Below, in pieces: positions 45,675 to 53,851 of a stretch of 64,000 nt of DNA (position 1 is its first letter; the number at the start of each line of letters is the position of its first letter). Position numbers and translations under genes: made by a program. The notes beneath the pieces were generated by a model, which was given only the letters and a program-made list of their open reading frames with translations, was not told where the DNA came from and ran no database searches. Source of the DNA: RDXT01 sp033762375 (GTDB lineage Bacteria > Bacteroidota > Bacteroidia > J057); assembly GCA_033762375.1 (NCBI GenBank), contig JANRLQ010000026.1, positions 434,001-498,000 on the forward strand, given 5' to 3'.

Positions 45675-46262
45675 TTAACCGTGGATAGCCTCACTTTTGC
45701 CGTAGCGCGTGATGACTTCGCCTTCGTACACTAAAAATTCTTCCCAGCGTTTTTCTACCTCCACATTGGGGCAGAGATTTTTGGCGAGACGGATGAACAT
45801 GGTATAGTGCCGGGCCTCAGACACCATAAGTTTGTAATAAAAATCCGCCAGGGCTGCATCCCCGATGTTTTCGGAGAGCACCTTAAACCGCTCACAACTC
45901 CGGGCCTCAATCATGGCCGCAAAAAGCAGTTTATCCGCCAGCACCTCCTCCCGTGAGCGTCCTTTTTGTTTGATAAACTGCTGGAGTTCATTTACATAAG
46001 AGTCTTTACGCTCTCTTCCCAGTTCATACCCACGTTGCTGAATCTCCCGAAACACCATCCGGAAGTGGCCCATTTCTTCCTGAGCGAGTTCGGCCATCTC
46101 TGCAACCAGTTCTGCATGCTCCGGATACTGCACCAGGAGCGAGATGGCGGTAGAGGCAGCCTTCTGTTCACAGTAGGCATGGTCAGTGAGTATCTCTGAT
46201 ATATTGCGCTCGGCTACATTTTTGACCCAGCGCGGATCGGTTTTCATTTTCAGTCTGAGCAT
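45675..46262 (-). CDS. miaE: tRNA-(ms2io6A)-hydroxylase-like protein (MiaE)
   Basis: Ferritin-like di-iron protein of 195 residues; MiaE hydroxylates the ms2i6A nucleoside at tRNA position 37. The helical bundle contains the metal ligands expected of the family: Glu in 'YCEQKAAS', Glu-x-x-His as EEMGH, Glu in 'IEARSCERF' and Glu-x-x-x-His-type 'SEARHYTMF'. ATG 46262, preceded by an AGGA 11 bases upstream, gives the usual MLRLKMKTDPRW opening; an in-frame ATG at 46298 would add 12 residues. It has its own terminator. MiaA/MiaB are not in the window. Confidence 0.88.
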   Translation of the reverse strand: MLRLKMKTDPRWVKNVAERNISEILTDHAYCEQKAASTAISLLVQYPEHAELVAEMAELAQEEMGHFRMVFREIQQRGYELGRERKDSYVNELQQFIKQKGRSREEVLADKLLFAAMIEARSCERFKVLSENIGDAALADFYYKLMVSEARHYTMFIRLAKNLCPNVEVEKRWEEFLVYEGEVITRYGKSEAIHG

Positions 46263-46422
46263 ATCAGGCTTCCTAATTGATAGATCAAATATGCACATCT
46301 CTTCCGTACACGTCCACTAAAACATGCGGCATCTTCAGATCCTGGCGTAAATTTTTTTTGTCAGGAGCAGACGTATGGGTTGCGGGTAATGTCCCTCTCT
46401 CAAGTCCTTATCCACCCGATGC

Positions 46423-46456
46423 AAAAAAATCGGTGCAGATCTTCATCCGCACCGAT
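46423..46456 (-). terminator. Strong intrinsic terminator with unknown cognate transcript
   Basis: A 12-bp stem with one mismatch (46429-46440 with 46445-46456), a CTTC loop and seven T on the minus strand. It is 180 bp past rpmF and beyond that gene's own terminator. Confidence 0.8.
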
Positions 46457-46580
46457 ATAGTATATATGTCACGTGTACCGTACCGTTGGGTAGCTCATCG
46501 TCCAGCCGGAGTGATGGCGCAGGCTGTGGGAGAAACGAGCTGAGGCGTATTACAGAAATACGTACGAATACCCAACAAAG

Positions 46581-46605
46581 ATAGCCTGTGTACGACACAG
46601 GCTAT
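46581..46605 (-). terminator. Terminator after rpmF
   Basis: A perfect 10-bp stem (46581-46590 with 46596-46605), a 5-base loop and then CTTTGTT on the minus strand, 30 bp after the rpmF stop. Confidence 0.75.
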
Positions 46606-46634
46606 GCTTATATATCACACGTGGATAGGTGAGA

Positions 46635-46820
46635 TTACTCTTCGCCCTTGCCGGCCATCACCTGGCGGCCACGGTAAAACCCACTTTCCAGATTCACCCG
46701 GTGGTACAGCGTTGCCTCCCCGGAGTTCGGATCTATATAATAGGTTTGTGGCGCAAGTTTCAGGTGCGTCCTCCGCTTGTCTCGGCGGGTCTTCGAGTGT
46801 CTCCGTTTGGGATGTGGCAT
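46635..46820 (-). CDS. rpmF: 50S ribosomal protein L32
   Basis: A 61-residue ribosomal protein. The start MPHPKRRHSKTRRDKRRTH is the L32 signature. The protein has no Cys, so it is the zinc-free form (typical L32 homologues carry a CxxC pair). The C-terminus is extended and ends in a Gly/Glu tail. It sits 49 bp after the DUF177 gene, the same gene pairing seen in many bacteria. Confidence 0.97.
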   Translation of the reverse strand: MPHPKRRHSKTRRDKRRTHLKLAPQTYYIDPNSGEATLYHRVNLESGFYRGRQVMAGKGEE

Positions 46821-46869
46821 CGCAGACTAGGTTAAATTGTTGTCGTATTAAGGTAATATTAACTGCCCG

Positions 46870-47520
46870 TCAGGGCTCCATCTGATCCTTCAACTTACGA
46901 AGCGCTTCCCAGCGCGGGTCCACAGGGGCACTGTCATCAAATTCTTCAGTGACCGCCTCATCGTCGTCCTCATCCAGATCGGGCAACGTCAAGCTGCCGA
47001 ATAAAGCTGAGACTTCATCTGACTCGTCCGCATCGTCATCCTCCTCATGGTCCTGGCCAGGATTCTGGATCAAAGCCAGTACCTCCGGTGAACAGGTATG
47101 CAGATCCGGAGCAGGTACTTTTCGCATCGGCACGGAGAGCATGATAAAATCATAACACTCCTGAAGTACCGAGAGCTGAGGTTCCTGCGGATTGACATAG
47201 ATAATCTCTTCGTCGTCCAGGTTTAAACTGGGATCAAACGAGTAGATCACCCGCTCAACAGTCTCTACGGGTTGGTTATAGGGCTGGAGACAACGGTCAC
47301 AGGCAAGCATCACCTGACCCGTCACATGGAAGTGTACATCCAGCATCCGGGCAGACTTGTCTATGACCAGCCGCACCTGCACATCACCTTCCCGAATAGG
47401 GGCGTGCGGAAAGTATTCAAAAAACGCTGCGCCTGCTTCAAAAACTTCCTCCGTAATGCCATCACGAAGACGTGCGACATTGACTGAGTACTGACGTTCA
47501 AATGTTTTGTCCTGCCGCAT
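46870..47520 (-). CDS. DUF177/YceD-family protein
   Basis: 216 residues. The family core has 'GDVQVRLVIDKSARMLDVHFHVTGQV', followed by the CDRCLQP motif (Cys at about residues 94 and 97) in the middle. Its second half is followed by a long acidic stretch of Asp/Glu and a short basic end, longer than in most members. YceD in E. coli and its relatives are needed for 23S rRNA accumulation. The gene is directly upstream of rpmF, and its promoter (47540-47547) probably serves both. Confidence 0.9.
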   Translation of the reverse strand: MRQDKTFERQYSVNVARLRDGITEEVFEAGAAFFEYFPHAPIREGDVQVRLVIDKSARMLDVHFHVTGQVMLACDRCLQPYNQPVETVERVIYSFDPSLNLDDEEIIYVNPQEPQLSVLQECYDFIMLSVPMRKVPAPDLHTCSPEVLALIQNPGQDHEEDDDADESDEVSALFGSLTLPDLDEDDDEAVTEEFDDSAPVDPRWEALRKLKDQMEP

Positions 47521-47539
47521 AGCGCAAGGAATTGGACGG

Positions 47540-47547
47540 CAAAGATA
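47540..47547 (-). promoter_or_regulatory. -7 promoter element of the DUF177-rpmF unit
   Basis: TATCTTTG on the minus strand, an exact TAnnTTTG match 20 bp before the ATG at 47520. No clear -33 element. Confidence 0.5.
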
Positions 47548-47618
47548 AGAATTTTTGGCTTATGGCCTACAGAAACTATAAAATATTTTCTGAACAGCCG
47601 GATCCACTACCTGTACAG

Positions 47619-47644
47619 AAAACCGCCAGCCTTGGGCTGACGGT
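47619..47644 (-). terminator. Terminator after the rRNA methyltransferase-like gene
   Basis: A 10-bp stem with one mismatch (47622-47631 with 47635-47644), a 3-base loop and TTTT on the minus strand, 64 bp after the stop at 47708. Confidence 0.7.
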
Positions 47645-47707
47645 GCAAGGAGTTTGGAAGTGAATAATACTACAAATTTACATACCTGCCCGGATAAATC
47701 CAATGGT

Positions 47708-48580
47708 TCATGAACTGAACCTGACAAAAATCCCGGCTGGCAGCCTGCGGCCTGACCGCTCCTGCAGGTAAAGTTCGCCAGCCTCTATCCCGTCCTGGGG
47801 AGCATAGGGGAAATGCGTCCGAACCAGGTTTTCTATGACCAGGGGGGAATACCCGAGGGAGTAGCTGTTAAATACAATCGTGTGACGGTCTGGATCGGTG
47901 ATCTGGGCCACCTCATGGGTCAGCTCATTGATCATGTCGTCGAGTTTCCACTTTTCGCCCTTGGGGCCATGGCCCCAGGCGGGTGGATCCAGGATGATCG
48001 CCTGGTAGCGGTTGCCGCGCCGCACCTCCCGCTTCACAAACTTGAAGGCATCCTCCAGCAGCCAGTGTATGTCATTCAGCCCGGAGGCTTCCATATTGGC
48101 ACCGGCCCAGTTGAGGACCGCCCGGATCGAGTCACAATGGGTGACATCTGCCCCGGCGGCACGGGCAGCAAGGGATGCTCCGCCTGTATAGGCAAAAAGA
48201 TTCAGGACACGTGCCCCGGGTACAGACTTCAGGCTGTTGTAGAGATAATTCCAGTTGACAGCCTGCTCCGGGAATATTCCCACATGTTTGAACCCCGTCA
48301 GGCCCAGCCGAAAGCTGAGTTTCATCTCCCCGTATTGATAGGAGATATACCACTGATCCGGCATGCCGGGCTTGCGATCCCAGGTGCCTGCATGGCTTCC
48401 GGCTTGTTTGAAGTGAGCATGTGCCAGGTTTTCCCAGTCTTTTTCGGGCAAAAATTTACTCCAGACAGCCTGAGGTTCAGGGCGTCTGACGGTATAGGCA
48501 CCAAAACGTTCGAGTTTTTCGCCGTCGCCGGAGTCTATCAGTTCATAGGCTTGCCAGTCGGTCGGGGTCAGGAGTTGCAT
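47708..48580 (-). CDS. Class I SAM-dependent (RlmI-like) rRNA methyltransferase
   Basis: 290 residues from ATG 48580. Motif I is VLNLFAYTGGASLAA, the acidic loop 'THCDSIRAVLNWAGANME', and the catalytic-type DPPAWGHGPKGEKWKL motif IV resembles the RlmI/RlmK family of rRNA (cytosine/guanine) methyltransferases. The PUA domain of RlmI is missing, which fits the shorter Bacteroidota members. The in-frame sequence upstream of 48580 overlaps the preceding OMP gene and has no conserved residues. The exact rRNA position is not predictable. Confidence 0.9.
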   Translation of the reverse strand: MQLLTPTDWQAYELIDSGDGEKLERFGAYTVRRPEPQAVWSKFLPEKDWENLAHAHFKQAGSHAGTWDRKPGMPDQWYISYQYGEMKLSFRLGLTGFKHVGIFPEQAVNWNYLYNSLKSVPGARVLNLFAYTGGASLAARAAGADVTHCDSIRAVLNWAGANMEASGLNDIHWLLEDAFKFVKREVRRGNRYQAIILDPPAWGHGPKGEKWKLDDMINELTHEVAQITDPDRHTIVFNSYSLGYSPLVIENLVRTHFPYAPQDGIEAGELYLQERSGRRLPAGIFVRFSS

Positions 48581-48590
48581 GCCGGACCTG

Positions 48591-49898
48591 TCAGTTGAAT
48601 ACACGCTTGACAAACCACTGCTCATTGATCGTGAAGCCCAGGCGCAGGCGCACATAGTACTCCTCGACCGGCTGCTCCAGGTTGATATTGCCCCGGCGGC
48701 CTAGTTCGGCTCCGATATTAATACGGGAGGTCACCCGGCCCGGCTGGAAGCGTGAGTTGCCCTTGAAGGTGGCGGGTATGCCGACCCCGAAGGTCACCCC
48801 GTAGTCATACACAGGATCGCCCCCAAAGTTGATATAGGTCTGCTGGGCGTACGCGCCCGCACGATAATTGATCCGCTTCAGGTAATTGGCAACCTCCGGA
48901 TTAGGGGTGAACTCGCCTCCTATGCTGGCCCGGAGCTCGCGGCCCAGGTTCAGAGAGTCTGACAGGAAGGTAAAATTAGTCCAGTCACGCCATACCACAT
49001 CGGCACCGACGGACCAGTAGGCAGGCCGGTTGATCATAAACCCTATCCCTACTTTGCGGGGCAGCAGGATTTCGCCTTCTTCAAACACGCCTACAGAGTC
49101 GCGTACCAGGGTATTGGAGTACTCGGTAAAGCGGTTGGCCTTCATCGCCAGCGGAAACTCTGCCGTAGCCCCAATCCGCCAATGGATATTTTTGGCTTTG
49201 TTCAGGGTATCACTGTACAGGATCCCGATCTGCGGGTTGACGCCCCGTGCATACTGGTCCCGCACAGCCGTGATCGGGAGGTAACCAGCCGCCAGCAGGG
49301 TATCATTGGCATAGAGGACATTAGACCAGGTATACGTCGTATTTCCAAACAAAAAGTTAAAGGAAGCACCAATCCGGAGCCGGTTGTGCAGCATCCGGTA
49401 GGCAGCCGTAAGGTACGCCTGGCTCAGGCCTCCTTTGGCCGTGTAGATGGTGCGCTGCACAAAGGTGCTGTCACCGAGCAGCACATCCTGGCGGCTGTCT
49501 ATGGTATAACCTACCCCGCTGTAGGGCGCAAACCCCAATCCCAGCACCAGTCCTTTGTTGGAGGGGAAGGCAAATGACATATCATGCAGGCCGGCTGCGA
49601 CAGGGTATGAGCGGCTGTTGGCGGTGCTCATACGGCTCACCTGGCCGAATACCGACAGGTCGCTGGTGGTGTACACCAGATCTGCCAGCGTAGCCGGATT
49701 GACGCGATTGATAGAGAAGTAGTTATCGCTGGCTACCCCTATACCACCCATTGATGCGTTCCGCACGGTGGTCGCGCTGAATACATCGCCGATGGCGTAT
49801 CGTGAATAAGGGCTCACCGTGAGCTCCTGCGCTGCCAGGGGGCTGCATACTGCTGCCAGACAGAGAATACCCAGGGCGGCGTTGATAGAACGGATCAT
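48591..49898 (-). CDS. FadL/OmpP1-like outer-membrane protein
   Basis: 435 residues with a signal peptide (cleavage near PLAAQE). The N-terminus after it, 'SPYSRYAIGDVFSATTVRNASMGGIGVASDN', contains the phrase 'NASMGGIGVA' recurrent in the FadL-like barrels of Bacteroidota. Further strands are Gly/Tyr/Phe-rich and the C-terminus 'LRLGFTINEQWFVKRVFN' ends with a penultimate-Phe barrel strand. FadL transports long-chain fatty acids, but this subgroup has no assigned ligand. Its start overlaps the stop of coaX by 4 bp, so it is translated from the coaX mRNA. Confidence 0.82.
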   Translation of the reverse strand: MIRSINAALGILCLAAVCSPLAAQELTVSPYSRYAIGDVFSATTVRNASMGGIGVASDNYFSINRVNPATLADLVYTTSDLSVFGQVSRMSTANSRSYPVAAGLHDMSFAFPSNKGLVLGLGFAPYSGVGYTIDSRQDVLLGDSTFVQRTIYTAKGGLSQAYLTAAYRMLHNRLRIGASFNFLFGNTTYTWSNVLYANDTLLAAGYLPITAVRDQYARGVNPQIGILYSDTLNKAKNIHWRIGATAEFPLAMKANRFTEYSNTLVRDSVGVFEEGEILLPRKVGIGFMINRPAYWSVGADVVWRDWTNFTFLSDSLNLGRELRASIGGEFTPNPEVANYLKRINYRAGAYAQQTYINFGGDPVYDYGVTFGVGIPATFKGNSRFQPGRVTSRINIGAELGRRGNINLEQPVEEYYVRLRLGFTINEQWFVKRVFN

Positions 49899-50662
49899 AG
49901 GGGATAATAGCGGGTTAAGATCGCGTGAATTCCGTGCAGGACGAGATTTGCGTCCGCAAAGTTGATGTTTTTCAGGTGGTTTTCAAAGTGTTGTGCATCT
50001 CCCCCGGTAAGAAAGACTGTCAGCCGTCCGTCAGCCCATGTCTGATACTGCCGGATCATGGCTTCTACTTCAGCCCGGATTCCCCCCACTACCCCTGCCT
50101 GGATACACGATACGGTGCTGTCGCCGATCAGGGGCGGATCAGCGACCGGTGATACCTCCGGCAGACGTGCCGTGAACTGATGCAGGGCACGAAACCGCAT
50201 CATCAGCCCGGGTGAGATGGCACCACCCAGATAGGTGCCCGTGGCATCCGCCACATCGTAGGTCAGAGCCGTACCGGCATCTATCACCAGTACCGCCTGG
50301 CCAGGTGCCTGCACACAGGCACCCACGACAGCCACAATCCGGTCGGTCCCCAGGGTATGCGGGGTTTGATACGCGTTCCGGACAGGCATAGGCGAAAATG
50401 CATGGATCTCCACCCAGACGGGTGGCACCTCAAAACGGGTCCATACCGGCAAGGCTGCCAGGTCCACGGAGCCGGATACATTGATCCAGCCGATCTGGAG
50501 CCGGGTCCCGGGCGCTACCTCAGCCAGTGCCTCTCCCAGCTCTTCTGAAAGCCGGGACGTGTCCAGGTGCCAGACCGCCACCAGGTGGCCTGCTTCATAC
50601 CGGCCTGCTTTGGTCCGGGTATTGCCGATGTCTATTGCCAGGAGTACAGGAGGAGGTGTCAT
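49895..50662 (-). CDS. coaX: Type III pantothenate kinase
   Basis: Phosphorylates pantothenate in coenzyme A synthesis. The 255-residue protein has the actin-like ATP-binding motifs of the family: LAIDIGNTRTKAG near residue 8, GTDRIVAVVGA (about 104-114), and VIDAGTALTYDV. 'YLGGAISPGLMMRFRALHQFTARLP' is the conserved substrate segment. The downstream OMP gene overlaps by 4 bp; birA lies 69 bp upstream on the same strand. Confidence 0.95.
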   Translation of the reverse strand: MTPPPVLLAIDIGNTRTKAGRYEAGHLVAVWHLDTSRLSEELGEALAEVAPGTRLQIGWINVSGSVDLAALPVWTRFEVPPVWVEIHAFSPMPVRNAYQTPHTLGTDRIVAVVGACVQAPGQAVLVIDAGTALTYDVADATGTYLGGAISPGLMMRFRALHQFTARLPEVSPVADPPLIGDSTVSCIQAGVVGGIRAEVEAMIRQYQTWADGRLTVFLTGGDAQHFENHLKNINFADANLVLHGIHAILTRYYPL

Positions 50663-50731
50663 AACCGGATATTACCCAGATGAAAAAACAAGCCGGGACG
50701 TTGCACGGGATATGGTGTCAAAATTTTTACC

Positions 50732-51493
50732 CTATTCCAACGGTTCTACCTGCAGGCTTACTTCCTTGATGTCAAAGTAGTGGACAATCCGGCCATCGGT
50801 GGCAGCCAGTTTGCCGCTCCGGTCCGTGCCGAGGATGCGCAGGTGTTGCCGGGCACCTCCGAAGGTCATGCTCACTTCTTCCTGGTACCCATACAGATGC
50901 GCAAGATACGTTTGGTCCAGGGCAGCGGTCTGGCCTTGTCTGAGCTGAATATAATATCCCTCCAGCCGGTCAAGTACCTGGGAGAGAACTGCCTCCAGGG
51001 ACATCAGGCGGCCTGCCTCCAGGGAGAGGGAGGTAGCCCGGTCGGCTATCTCCGGCGGGAACTGGGTCTGGTTCACATTCAGCCCGATCCCGATGACTGC
51101 TGCCTGGACACGGGCTCCGGCCAACTGGTTTTCGATCAGAATCCCCGCCACCTTGCGCCGGTTGACGAGGATGTCATTGGGCCACTTGACGAGTACTTCC
51201 GCACCCGGCACAGAGGTTGCCACGACATCCCGCACCGCCAGGCAGGCGCACTTGCTCAGGGCAAACAAGTCCCGCGGATCAAGAAAACCCGGCCGGTAGA
51301 TTACGCTGAAAGTCAGGTTGATCCCCGGTACCGCCTGCCATGTGTTGCCCTTCTGGCCCCTGCCGGCTGTCTGTTCCCGGGTCAGGATCACGGTACCCTC
51401 GGGGGGATTATCGGCCAGGAGTTCCCAGGCCCGGACATTGGTAGAGGGCAGTGATTCGTACCGGAAGACGGTATTGCCAGTAAACAAAGCCAT
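50732..51493 (-). CDS. birA: Biotin--[acetyl-CoA-carboxylase] ligase
   Basis: Attaches biotin to the BCCP subunit of acetyl-CoA carboxylase. 253 residues, lacking the DNA-binding N-terminal domain of E. coli BirA, so it is a monofunctional type I ligase. The biotin/ATP motif GRGQKGNTW is at residues 45-53, the KWPNDI motif at about 104-109, and the C-terminal SH3-like part ends 'DGRIVHYFDIKEVSLQ'. It lies between a FecR-like anti-sigma gene and coaX. Confidence 0.95.
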   Translation of the reverse strand: MALFTGNTVFRYESLPSTNVRAWELLADNPPEGTVILTREQTAGRGQKGNTWQAVPGINLTFSVIYRPGFLDPRDLFALSKCACLAVRDVVATSVPGAEVLVKWPNDILVNRRKVAGILIENQLAGARVQAAVIGIGLNVNQTQFPPEIADRATSLSLEAGRLMSLEAVLSQVLDRLEGYYIQLRQGQTAALDQTYLAHLYGYQEEVSMTFGGARQHLRILGTDRSGKLAATDGRIVHYFDIKEVSLQVEPLE

Positions 51494-51517
51494 AAGGGTT
51501 ACAAGAAGAGAGCTGGA

Positions 51518-52546
51518 TCAGGGCTGCGAATAAAGCTTTCTTGTCCGGGAAGACCAAACGCCGGTTTGGCCGGTGCGGAGGGGCAGCGCCTGGTTATGGA
51601 CACGCAGGGTGGCCTCACCTGCCGAGACGGAGAGGCGGGCTGTATCGGGGCGGGCCATCAGCACACAGTTTCCGGGGCCGAGGGTGGCATGGATATCCTC
51701 CGTCCGGATGCGCAGCGAGCTGCCTGCCCGGATATAAATGGTGGCTTCGCCGGCCAGTGTCGCCTCGTCGCCCCGGAGGGTCAGAGTGCTGCCCGGCATC
51801 AGGTGAAAGGTATACCCCGCCGCTGCCTGGAGGTTGAGGGGGAGGGTATCAGCCTGGTACTGCTCACCGGGCCGCACAAACCAGAGCCAGCCGATGCTGG
51901 CAGCGGCGAGGAGCATGGCAGTCGCTCCCATCCATACGGAGGCTGGCCACCGGCGGCGGGTACGGGGCAGGACTGCCCTGAAGGCCTCCCACGCTGCCGT
52001 GACGTCCGGTGCGGGGGCGGGCGGAGGGGGCGCACTGGCCTCCCATGCCTCATATACTGCATCAAACAAGGCTACATGTGCCGGGTCCTGGTCCATCCAA
52101 TGCCGTAGCTCGTGGTCTTCCTGTGGGCTGAGATCGTCTGCCAGCCAACGGGTGATGGGCATCAGCCAGGGAGATGCCAGGGCTGCGGCCTGCGCCTCCG
52201 GGGGCAAAAGCCCTGCCACGGCCGTGGTCCAGGCCTGCCGGAGAGCCGTCAGGTCGGTGTCCGGGGCCTGTGCCAGCTCCGCGAGGGAGTATCCGCCCGT
52301 GCGCACGCGGGCGAGCAGGTCTGCGGGCCGGGAGAGGTCCGGGGGCGGGACGGGGCCCAGCCAATCCAGGATCACCTCCGGCTCCCGAACACCCGTCTGC
52401 CAGGCCCGGAGCAGGGCTGTGTGTACGTGTGAGGGGATGGATGCCGGATCAGCGATGGTCACCCCGGCCCGGCTAACCAGACGAGGGTATATTTGCCTGA
52501 AAAAATCCTCAAAATCAGCCGGATACAACGAAGGGGCAGCATGCAT
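51518..52546 (-). CDS. FecR-like anti-sigma protein with sigma-like N-terminal segment
   Basis: 342 residues from ATG 52546. Residues 12-49 ('FEDFFRQIYPRL' to 'ALLRAW') align in register with ECF sigma region 2.1/2.2, and residues 87-113 (SLAELAQA to AVAGL) with region 4.2, but the -10-recognising regions 2.3/2.4 are essentially missing. From about residue 127 ('WLADDLSPQEDHELRHWMDQDP') comes the FecR-type anti-sigma domain, a membrane helix near 201-225 and a FecR beta-domain ('LAGEATIYI'). No ECF sigma gene and no TonB receptor are nearby. Whether the sigma-like part still binds RNA polymerase is unknown. Confidence 0.62.
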   Translation of the reverse strand: MHAAPSLYPADFEDFFRQIYPRLVSRAGVTIADPASIPSHVHTALLRAWQTGVREPEVILDWLGPVPPPDLSRPADLLARVRTGGYSLAELAQAPDTDLTALRQAWTTAVAGLLPPEAQAAALASPWLMPITRWLADDLSPQEDHELRHWMDQDPAHVALFDAVYEAWEASAPPPPAPAPDVTAAWEAFRAVLPRTRRRWPASVWMGATAMLLAAASIGWLWFVRPGEQYQADTLPLNLQAAAGYTFHLMPGSTLTLRGDEATLAGEATIYIRAGSSLRIRTEDIHATLGPGNCVLMARPDTARLSVSAGEATLRVHNQALPLRTGQTGVWSSRTRKLYSQP

Positions 52547-52868
52547 ATAAGGGCAATTTCTCAAAAAAAACTGGGTCCTGCAACCGGATTGCCGGAGGGG
52601 CCAATTCTCAAAGTGGCTGGTTATAGCTATTATTTTTCTTCACATGAAACTATGCTTATGTGTAAGGTGCTGATGGTTAAACATATTTAAAAATTTACAT
52701 ATTTTTTTTACAAACCTTCCTTGTGTTTTTATGCCATAAATACGAATGGGTGTTGCAACCACCCGTATCCGTCCCCGTCCGGGCAGATAAGGCAGGTCAT
52801 GCCACCCCATTCCCCAAAAAAATCCCCTACCTTTGTCAGCCTGAACCCGTTTATTCAGTTGCTACGAC
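52547..52868. other. Intergenic region with promoter element
   Basis: 322 bases between the divergent FecR-like and UbiA genes. The middle (about 52680-52740) is AT-rich. A hairpin is formed by GGGTG (52748-52752) and CACCC (52760-52764), and a TACCTTTG promoter element is at 52828-52835. No gene is seen. Confidence 0.5.
52828..52835 (+). promoter_or_regulatory. -7 promoter element of the UbiA-type gene
   Basis: TACCTTTG, exact consensus match, 33 bp before the ATG at 52869. No TTG at the expected -33 position. Confidence 0.5.
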
Positions 52869-53744
52869 ATGCTCAAAGACTATCTCGCCCTGATCCGGCC
52901 CGGCCAGCACATCAAAAACCTGGTGTTGTTTCTGCCGGCCTTTTTTGCGGAGCGGTTTCTGGACACAGTGCTGCTGGCGCGGACGTTTGTGGGGTTTGTG
53001 GGGTTCAGCCTGCTGGCAGGGGGCGTCTATATCCTCAATGACTACCGGGATATCGCGGAGGACCGGGCGCACCCGGTCAAACAACACCGCCCCCTGGCGG
53101 CGGGCAGGGTATCACCCCAGGTAGCCCTCCTGATGATGGCGGTGCTGATGGCCGGTGGGGTGGGGATTTTTGCGTGGCTGGACAAAACGGCCCTGTACGT
53201 GGCGACGGGGTATGTGATCATGAACCTGCTGTATTCGTTCCGGCTCAAACATATCGCGATTCTGGATGTGTGCCTGATCGCGCTGGGATTTGAGTTTCGG
53301 ATCGCGGCAGGGGCCCTGATTGCCGTGCCCCATATCCCGCTTTCGCTCTGGATCGTGATCATGATTTTTTTAGGGGCGCTGTTTCTGGCCCTCGCCAAAC
53401 GCCGGGACGATGTACGCCTCTCTGCCGGGGGCTTGCAGGTCCGCAAGGCTATCCACGGCTACAACCTGGAGTTTATCAATGCCACCATGGTGATGATGGC
53501 CTCTGTGATGATTGTGTCGTACATTTTTTATACGATCTCGCCCGAAGTCCAGAACCGCCTGGGCAGCCGTGACCTGTACGTGACGGTGATCTTTGTGCTG
53601 ATGGGGGTCATGCGGTATATGCAGATCACGTTTGTGGAAGAAAAAAGTGCCAATCCGGGCCGCATCTTTCTGGAAGACCGGTTTATGCAACTGGTGGTAC
53701 TGGGGTGGATCATCACCCTCGGGGTGCTGATCTACGGGTTTTGA
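52869..53744 (+). CDS. UbiA-family polyprenyl-phosphate phosphoribosyltransferase (DPPR synthase-like)
   Basis: 291 residues with eight or nine hydrophobic helices. The signature NDYRDIAEDRAHPVKQHRP (Asn-Asp-x-x-Asp ... His-Pro-x-Lys ... Arg-Pro) and the opening 'RPGQHIKNLVLFLP' are those of 5-phosphoribosyl-1-diphosphate:decaprenyl-phosphate phosphoribosyltransferases rather than quinone prenyltransferases. It transfers phosphoribose from PRPP to a polyprenyl phosphate at the membrane, the entry to polyprenyl-phospho-arabinose or -ribose. A DprE2-like reductase is encoded at 28419, far away, and a polyprenyl synthase nearby at 54767. Confidence 0.88.
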   Translation: MLKDYLALIRPGQHIKNLVLFLPAFFAERFLDTVLLARTFVGFVGFSLLAGGVYILNDYRDIAEDRAHPVKQHRPLAAGRVSPQVALLMMAVLMAGGVGIFAWLDKTALYVATGYVIMNLLYSFRLKHIAILDVCLIALGFEFRIAAGALIAVPHIPLSLWIVIMIFLGALFLALAKRRDDVRLSAGGLQVRKAIHGYNLEFINATMVMMASVMIVSYIFYTISPEVQNRLGSRDLYVTVIFVLMGVMRYMQITFVEEKSANPGRIFLEDRFMQLVVLGWIITLGVLIYGF

Positions 53745-53851
53745 GACGGGAGGGCCCGGGCTGCATGAGATCTGTCAGGGTCCCTGCCCCAATTGTTACC
53801 CCGCCCTTTCCCGGATGGAAAAACCTCGCGGATGTGCGCCGCGTCACGGGG

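Larger units (their letters stand above)
46263..46634. other. Intergenic region with two minus-strand terminators
   Basis: 372 bases without a gene between rpmF and miaE. It holds a terminator just after rpmF (46581-46605) and a second strong one at 46423-46456, plus the promoter region of miaE. Nothing protein-coding or tRNA-like was seen between the two terminators, but the 120-base interval could be a small RNA. Confidence 0.55.

Noticed and set aside
52748..52764. A GGGTG/CACCC hairpin as terminator or riboswitch
   Set aside because: Short stem, no T-run, and no recognisable ligand-binding core; too weak to call.
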